Source: Thermoactinomycetaceae bacterium
GTDB lineage: Bacteria; Bacillota; Bacilli; Thermoactinomycetales; Thermoactinomycetaceae
Reading direction: 5' to 3'
NCBI GenBank assembly: GCA_025449975.1
Contig: JANWIG010000007.1
Span: 1-37,987, forward strand
Length of the DNA: 37,987 bases
The position numbers were made by a program, and so were the translations under genes. Shown here piece after piece: positions 32,975 through 37,987 of the stretch (positions within the stretch are counted from its first letter, which is position 1; every line of letters begins with the position of its first letter). The notes beneath the pieces were generated by a model, which saw only the letters and a list, made by a program, of their open reading frames with translations, had not been told where the DNA came from and searched no databases.

Positions 32975-34882
32975 TCATTTTGGATTGTAATGGATTCCAC
33001 GTAGTACATTTTGTATATACATTCGCTGCGTCCATACATAATAGAATCCATAGACAATCAAGTAGACCAACACGGCAAATCCAAAAAGATCCCACACTGT
33101 CTTCTTAAAAAGAGAACTAAACATATGCATCGCTACCGTGGCATGGCAAACACCGATGATAAATGGCGAAAAAAACAAAATACGAATTTGTGACCGAATC
33201 ATCTTGATCGCCTCTCTTCGCTGAATCCCTAGTTTGGTTAGTACTCTCATCTGCTTTAGATCACTTGATAATTCAGTAAACAAACGAAAGTATAAAATAC
33301 TACCGGAAGCAAGGAAAAACAAAATCCCAATAAAAAGGCTCACAAACATTAGCGGAGCAAAAATCCCTTTCATCACCTCGGCAATTACAGCAATGTTCCG
33401 GATATAAAACGGATCCATCCCTGTGGTGATCTCTTCCAATTGAAGCAAAAAATCTTTTCCTTGTTTCCAATCAGCAAAACGATAAGCATACACTGTTATT
33501 TGCTCCGAATGAGAGAGCTGTTGCTTCATTTCGCTGAATAATGGATCATTGACAACGAGCAAATGCATCGTATCGGGATGGTCATTTAAAACGCGACGGA
33601 AAATTTGTTTGGTTATGGTGAGATCAAACTGCTGATTGCCAATCTTTACTTCGCTTTGTTTCGTTAACTTTTCAATGCGATCTTTAAACACTCCGGTCTC
33701 ATTGATCATGACCCCTTCGTTTGCCTGTAGCTTCAGTTGGTATTCCTTCTCTTTTACGAGCCGATTGTAATCACTTTGCGCCATTACTGATAATTGATTT
33801 GCCTCTTCATCGACAGGAAGTAAAACAATCTGTTCTTTTTCAGTTACTTTCAGTCCAGCACGCTTAAACTGTGACTCTAGCTCCGCTGGTCTTAAACCAG
33901 GATGCTCTCCTTGAATGCTTAAATCAAAGGGAGACATATCTTTTGCAACCCGATCGACTTCAACATAATACGTTAGAGTAACACCGACGGAAGCCATGAC
34001 AACACTACTGAGGATCGAAACCATGAATAAAATACGGGAATGATCCCTTAGACGAAATCGTAATCCGGCTAATAAAGGAAGATTGCTTCCCCGATAATAA
34101 AACTTTTTTCTTTTTTGCAATGCATCGATGATCAAAATTCCTAACTGCGAAAATAATCCTTTTGTACCAATCAAAATGCATAACAAGAGGGCTAGCCAAT
34201 ACTGGAACAACAGCAGCTTTTGAAAGTCAGCTTTCCAAGCCAAATAATAGGCACTCCCAATCAAAAGGAGGGAAATGATCACTTTCCACGTAGAAAAGGT
34301 AGGGGTCGGCTTTTCTTTGACGGATTCCCGAAACAATTCCGCAATCGTAAGTTTACGGATCGTAAAACGGCTCCACCAAGACAAAAAACTAAAAATAAGC
34401 AAAAAAAGAATCGCTGTTAAAAAGATGGCTGGATAAGAAAAGACAAATTGAATCGGTGTCGTTAAATCCAAAATAAGCGAAACAGCTAGGAAAAAGAATT
34501 TGGAAAAGATTAGCCCAAATCCAATCCCCAATACGATGGCTAAACTCCCAACCAATAAATTTTCCCAAAAGATGATTCGTGTAACATGTCGAACAGATAT
34601 TCCCAAACATTGTAACAAGCCCAGATCTTGCTTTCGATTGCGCAAAAAGGCGGATTGTGAGTAACCGATGAATAAAATCGCAAACACAACGATCATGATC
34701 GCGACTACCATCATCAGCATTTGAAACTGACTTGGAATTTGTTTGGATTTCATTATGGGATGAAACAACAGGGATAAGAATAGGTAAAATAGCCACACCG
34801 CAAATGTACAGCTTAAAAAATAGGCAAGATAACTTCGCGCATGAAATTTAGTATTTTTGACTGCTAGACTGCGTAAGTTCAT
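32975..34882 (-). CDS. Bce-type ABC transporter permease (BceB-like)
   Basis: The 635-residue protein has the BceB layout: about ten membrane segments with a large extracytoplasmic domain between TM7 (around 284-305) and TM8 (around 522-545). The FtsX-like repeats RKQDLGLLQCLGISVRHVTRI and LKQMRVLTKLGIQRREAIKMI flank the core. Such permeases sense and remove cell-wall-targeting peptides from lipid intermediates and signal to a partner kinase. The ATG at 34882 has GGAGGAG 6 nt upstream and overlaps the ATPase gene by 35 nt. The specific peptide cannot be told from sequence. Confidence 0.85.
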   Translation of the reverse strand: MNLRSLAVKNTKFHARSYLAYFLSCTFAVWLFYLFLSLLFHPIMKSKQIPSQFQMLMMVVAIMIVVFAILFIGYSQSAFLRNRKQDLGLLQCLGISVRHVTRIIFWENLLVGSLAIVLGIGFGLIFSKFFFLAVSLILDLTTPIQFVFSYPAIFLTAILFLLIFSFLSWWSRFTIRKLTIAELFRESVKEKPTPTFSTWKVIISLLLIGSAYYLAWKADFQKLLLFQYWLALLLCILIGTKGLFSQLGILIIDALQKRKKFYYRGSNLPLLAGLRFRLRDHSRILFMVSILSSVVMASVGVTLTYYVEVDRVAKDMSPFDLSIQGEHPGLRPAELESQFKRAGLKVTEKEQIVLLPVDEEANQLSVMAQSDYNRLVKEKEYQLKLQANEGVMINETGVFKDRIEKLTKQSEVKIGNQQFDLTITKQIFRRVLNDHPDTMHLLVVNDPLFSEMKQQLSHSEQITVYAYRFADWKQGKDFLLQLEEITTGMDPFYIRNIAVIAEVMKGIFAPLMFVSLFIGILFFLASGSILYFRLFTELSSDLKQMRVLTKLGIQRREAIKMIRSQIRILFFSPFIIGVCHATVAMHMFSSLFKKTVWDLFGFAVLVYLIVYGFYYVWTQRMYIQNVLRGIHYNPK

Positions 34883-35636
34883 ACGATTCTCCTCCCAATG
34901 CTGTTGTCACATGCATGATTTGTTCAAAAAAGGATTGTCTCGATGAACCACGACGAATTTCCGTAAAAAAACGACCGTCTTTTATAAAAATAACTCGTTT
35001 GCAGTAGCTAGCTGTAAACGGATCATGGGTTACAGTCAAAATCGTTGCTTTCTCCTCTTCATTTAAGCCAGCCAACGATTCCATCAAAGCTTTTGCCGAA
35101 GTCGAATCCAAATTGCCTGTTGGTTCATCAGCCAAAATCAAAGCAGGAGTATGAACCAACGCGCGGGCAGCTGCTGCTCTTTGCTTCTGACCACCTGAGA
35201 CCTCGTAAGGTCGATGATCAAGAACATCATGAATTCCCAGATATTCAGCCAATTCATCCACACGCTTTTCCATCTCAGCGATGGATCGTTTCTCTAAAAC
35301 CAATGGGATCAAAATATTTTCTTTTAAGGTTAATGAATCTAACAAATGAAACTCTTGAAAAATAAACCCCAACCTTGTTCGACGAAAATCGGCTAGCTCT
35401 TGATCATTCATCTGAGCTACATCCTGTCCGGCGATCCAAATCTGTCCCGAAGTAGCCCGATCAATCGTTCCCAGCAATTGCAATAGGGTTGTTTTGCCGC
35501 TACCTGACGGTCCCATAATGCCAACAAACTCGCCTTGTTCAACCGTTAAATCAAATTGGGTCAGCGCTTGATGAGTCGCACCTTGCCCCTCCCGCCCGTA
35601 AATTTTCGTCACCTGTTTTGCTTCTAAAATCTTCAT
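34848..35636 (-). CDS. Bce-type ABC transporter ATPase (BceA-like)
   Basis: The 262-residue MacB/LolD-type ATPase has Walker A GPSGSGKT (residues 41-48), Q-loop FIFQEFHLLDSL, signature VSGGQKQRAAAARAL, Walker B LILADEP and H-loop VTHD. It is followed by the permease gene with a 35-nt overlap. The ATG at 35636 has GGAGGG 9 nt upstream. A perfect BceR-type box lies about 95-110 nt upstream, so this two-gene transporter unit is probably induced by the adjacent two-component system. Confidence 0.9.
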   Translation of the reverse strand: MKILEAKQVTKIYGREGQGATHQALTQFDLTVEQGEFVGIMGPSGSGKTTLLQLLGTIDRATSGQIWIAGQDVAQMNDQELADFRRTRLGFIFQEFHLLDSLTLKENILIPLVLEKRSIAEMEKRVDELAEYLGIHDVLDHRPYEVSGGQKQRAAAARALVHTPALILADEPTGNLDSTSAKALMESLAGLNEEEKATILTVTHDPFTASYCKRVIFIKDGRFFTEIRRGSSRQSFFEQIMHVTTALGGESYELTQSSSQKY

Positions 35637-35729
35637 CCTGCTTTTCCCTCCGTCTTTCCTTGTTAGGTTTAGTTTACGCGGTTTAGAAAATCTCTCCCAT
35701 CGATTTGGCTTTCAATTTCCCACTCAAAC

Positions 35730-35745
35730 CTTACAAAACTGTAAG
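35730..35745. promoter_or_regulatory. BceR-type operator upstream of the transporter genes
   Basis: CTTACAAAACTGTAAG is a perfect inverted repeat and matches the known BceR-like binding consensus TNACA-N4-TGTAA (TTACA-AAAC-TGTAA). It stands about 94 nt before the ATPase ATG, between the kinase and ATPase genes. This is where Bce-type target promoters carry it. Confidence 0.8.
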
Positions 35746-35831
35746 AAAAGGATTATCCATAATATTCTGTTAATCATTTCGCTGTCGATCTAAGTGGATC
35801 AGTCTCTCCTCCACTTAAAACAACAGACCAC

Positions 35832-36890
35832 TTACTCAGAAAGAGGATAAAAAATAGAAACGGTCGTTCCTTGCCCTTCCGTTGATTCTACCTTGATTTG
35901 TTGCCCCAATGCGGTGCATACCTTTTTAACTAGTGGTAAACCCATTCCTGTGGCTCCTGGATACCGTCTTCCATTTTCCCCTGTAAAAAATGGATCAAAG
36001 ATCCGCGGGAGATCTTGAATAGGAATACCTGGTCCCTGATCCGCAATCCTTAAAACAATCTGCTTAGGTTCTCGTGTTAGATCAAACGTCAAATAACTCG
36101 ATTTCTCCAGCTGAGAAGCGTATTTTAATGCATTCTGGACAATCTGTTCGATCACAAAACGATTCCATTTACTATCTGTCAATACTTTCCAATGAATGGT
36201 CTGATCCATCGTCATTTTAGGAAAAACTCTCCGGCGAATAAATTCTCTTTTTTTCTGATGAATGACGGAACGAATATCTTCCACTAAATCCACAGGCTTA
36301 ATCTGATAATCCAATGAAAAACCACTTAATCTCGTCATCTGTAAAACCTGATCCAGCCCATCCCTAAGCCGATCTAGCTCTTCATCCATACTTTTTCTCT
36401 GCTCGATTAACCCATCATGATCCGACGAACGACTCATTTTATTTACGAGCAATAAGAGCGAAGAGAGCGGAATCTTCATTTGATGCACCCACAAATTCAT
36501 ATATTCCAAATGTTGCTGATGCGCTTGTGTATATTTTTGACGTTCCGTCATAGCCAGTCGTAAGATTCGCTCCACCATTTCCCGATTGATTTCTTTTTGG
36601 CTTGTAGAAGACAACTTAGCGGCGAGCTGATCAAGACTTTGGCTACTTTGAACCTGTTCTAGCTCACGAAAGCGAGGATACCAACGAAAAAATTGGATAG
36701 CCAGAAAAGAGAATAGCAAACAGACTGATAAAAGCAATGGATAAAACCACTCTGCTTGTAGAAGTTGCCGCGCATTCGGATGAAACGAAGAAGCGAGCCA
36801 ATAATAGGCAAACACCAGAAAAACCTGCAGCAAAAATAGGATCATCCAGCCCATTTGTTTACGTAGAAAATAGACGATTGCTCGTTTCAC
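35832..36890 (-). CDS. Intramembrane-sensing histidine kinase (BceS-like)
   Basis: The 352-residue kinase has two membrane segments (about 14-34 and 50-68) with an extracytoplasmic loop of only about 15 residues, typical of intramembrane-sensing kinases that rely on a Bce transporter as sensor. The phospho-acceptor is H136 in WVHQMKIPLS. The ATPase domain has the N box QNALKYA, G1 box DQGPGIP, F box and G2 box GMGLPL. GTG at 36890 overlaps the regulator stop codon (GTGA). It is translated from the same operon as the regulator. Confidence 0.9.
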   Translation of the reverse strand: MKRAIVYFLRKQMGWMILFLLQVFLVFAYYWLASSFHPNARQLLQAEWFYPLLLSVCLLFSFLAIQFFRWYPRFRELEQVQSSQSLDQLAAKLSSTSQKEINREMVERILRLAMTERQKYTQAHQQHLEYMNLWVHQMKIPLSSLLLLVNKMSRSSDHDGLIEQRKSMDEELDRLRDGLDQVLQMTRLSGFSLDYQIKPVDLVEDIRSVIHQKKREFIRRRVFPKMTMDQTIHWKVLTDSKWNRFVIEQIVQNALKYASQLEKSSYLTFDLTREPKQIVLRIADQGPGIPIQDLPRIFDPFFTGENGRRYPGATGMGLPLVKKVCTALGQQIKVESTEGQGTTVSIFYPLSE

Positions 36891-37603
36891 TTTCCCTTCT
36901 CACCTCTCAAACGGCTAGGATTAAAGCGATAACCCACCCCTCGCTTCGTTTCGATTAAATCATCCAAATTCCATTGGGACAATTTTTTGCGGACCCTCGC
37001 AATATTGACTGTTAATGTATTATCGTCAACAAAATCGATTTCATCCCATAGCGCTTCCAAACAATCTTCACGTGTTACCACTCTTCCCGCTTGTTCGAAA
37101 AGAAGATGAAGCAGCTTTACCTCATTCTTTGTCAACGACTGTTTAGTATCCCGAAATAATAGCGCCATTTGATCGATTTGTAAGACAAGATCACCGATTA
37201 CGATGGTGTGGTCCATTTTCCCTTTTTTCGCATACTCCCCATACACTCGGCGAAAAATCGCCTTCACCTTGGCCGCCAAAACCTCGATATCAAATGGTTT
37301 CGTGATATAATCATCTCCTCCGCTTTCAATCCCCATGATCTGTTCCATCTCTGATTTACGGGCAGATAAAAACAGAATAGGGACTGCAGACAACTGGCGT
37401 ATTCTACGACAAAGATAATAACCATCTTGATAAGGAAGATGGATATCTAAAATAACCAGATGTGGTTGCCAAGCAGTAAATTCTTCCATCACTCGAGTAA
37501 AATCTTCGATGATTTTTACCCGATAGCCGTATTGTTCCAAATAATCCCTTACCAGCTCCGCGATTTTCCGTTCATCTTCAATCAGCAGAATTCGTTTGTC
37601 CAC
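36887..37603 (-). CDS. OmpR-family response regulator (BceR-like)
   Basis: The 238-residue protein has a receiver domain with acidic pocket D10/E11, phospho-acceptor D53 in LVILDIHLP and the conserved Lys in DYITKPF. A C-terminal winged helix follows (about 140-232, with LTKNEVKLLHLLF and GVGYRF). The start is GTG at 37603 with AAGGAG 7 nt upstream. The kinase overlaps its 3' end by 4 nt. The DNA target is very likely the TTACA-N4-TGTAA box at 35730-35745. Confidence 0.92.
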   Translation of the reverse strand: MDKRILLIEDERKIAELVRDYLEQYGYRVKIIEDFTRVMEEFTAWQPHLVILDIHLPYQDGYYLCRRIRQLSAVPILFLSARKSEMEQIMGIESGGDDYITKPFDIEVLAAKVKAIFRRVYGEYAKKGKMDHTIVIGDLVLQIDQMALLFRDTKQSLTKNEVKLLHLLFEQAGRVVTREDCLEALWDEIDFVDDNTLTVNIARVRKKLSQWNLDDLIETKRGVGYRFNPSRLRGEKGK

Positions 37604-37636
37604 TTTATAGCTCCTTTCTTTTTTAACAGAAATAAG

Positions 37637-37673
37637 AAAGGATCATCATTTGGATATCCAAATATGACCCTTT
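37637..37673 (-). terminator. Hairpin between the membrane-protein gene and the BceR-like gene
   Basis: AAAGG.TCAT and ATTTGG/CCAAAT with ATGA.CCTTT form a nearly continuous palindrome centred on GGATATCC. On the minus strand only a short T-rich tail follows. It probably ends the gene from the right edge. Confidence 0.5.
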
Positions 37674-37684
37674 ATCACTCGCAT

Positions 37685-37987
37685 TTAACTTAAATTGTGA
37701 TAAAAAAGAAGGAGAAATAGGATAAAAACAACCGAAAATAGTAACAGCGCAGCCACATATATATAGATACTAGTAAAGACTCGGAATCGAATTTTTTCGG
37801 TCATCATCCCTCGTAATTTGCGAATCAAGGCGAGAAAGCTTTGTGTAAACAAAAGAAAAGCAAAGACAATCACCCATGTCAATAAAATTTGTGGGCCTGG
37901 TGAAATCGGATTTTCAGAGGCAAGCTGATAATGATGAATAATCCACCAACGTCCAATACCGAAAATGAGGACACAAAAGAAATAGTA
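37685..37987 (-). CDS. Small multi-pass membrane protein (5' end cut by window edge)
   Basis: The frame is open from the window edge to the stop at 37685. It has at least three hydrophobic segments: YYFFCVLIFGIG near the edge, TWVIVFAFLLFTQSFLALI, and YIYVAALLLFSVVFILFLLLFYHNLS at the C-terminus. A short basic cytoplasmic loop RKLRGMMTEKIRFR joins the last two. No family was recognised. It lies upstream of the Bce-type module on the same strand but is separated from it by a hairpin. Confidence 0.6.
   Translation of the reverse strand, partial: YYFFCVLIFGIGRWWIIHHYQLASENPISPGPQILLTWVIVFAFLLFTQSFLALIRKLRGMMTEKIRFRVFTSIYIYVAALLLFSVVFILFLLLFYHNLS

Noticed and set aside
35792-35818. TAAGTGG/CCACTTA hairpin after the kinase gene
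   Set aside because: No T tract on either strand; too weak to call a terminator with confidence.

Overview
The window comes from an endospore-forming, low- to mid-GC Firmicute of the order Bacillales. Spore genes and yut/yun gene synteny show this. The following genes stand in or near the Bacillus subtilis order, broken by insertions: yutH (spore coat type), yutF, yutE, yutD, yutC, lipA, lytH and yunB. A race toward a named genus is not possible from the sequence alone. The family Thermoactinomycetaceae is a guess based on gene content (a long UbiD decarboxylase and frequent TTG/GTG starts), not a demonstrated assignment. No rRNA, tRNA, CRISPR array, transposase or phage gene was seen.

Positions 1-11.5 kb form the yut/yun backbone. 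A yutH-like spore-coat gene runs off the left edge and has an excellent sigma-K type promoter. Next is a four-gene minus-strand operon (methyltransferase, YutF phosphatase, metallo-beta-lactamase fold hydrolase, SDR). It is followed by a SufR-like Fe-S regulator, YutE, a RacA-like DNA-binding protein, two small conserved proteins, YutD, a YhcN/YlaJ-type spore lipoprotein, lipoyl synthase and the spore peptidoglycan peptidase LytH. Positions 11.5-15.2 kb hold an APC amino-acid permease, a glutaredoxin-like protein and a 585-residue UbiD-family decarboxylase.

Positions 15.2-26.7 kb are a peptide-uptake block. A complete five-gene oligopeptide ABC transporter has the B. subtilis app order (appD-F-A-B-C), with an internal terminator between the binding protein and the permeases. 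A second, dipeptide-type set has a binding protein and two permeases but no ATPase, so it probably borrows ATPases, perhaps AppD/AppF. Between the two lie a small NERD-like protein with a degenerate nuclease site and an AIM24-family protein. The dipeptide set has a structured leader with a possible short leader peptide.

Positions 26.7-32.8 kb hold YunB, a two-domain ThyX-like flavoprotein whose signature motif is divided between its halves, a CwlC-like amidase with a SPOR domain preceded by a nonsense-interrupted small reading frame, the bpsB-bpsA alkylpyrone genes, and a lipoprotein with two SPOR domains. Positions 32.9-37.6 kb are a complete Bce-type antimicrobial-peptide resistance module: response regulator, intramembrane-sensing kinase, ATPase and permease. 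A perfect BceR-type operator lies upstream of the ATPase gene. The right edge cuts a small membrane-protein gene.

The main themes are spore formation and spore-wall remodelling, peptide import, and cell-envelope stress. I see no single obviously new multi-gene system. The strongest unusual items are the split-motif ThyX-like protein, the dipeptide operon leader, the interrupted reading frame before the amidase, and the orphan NERD-like gene.
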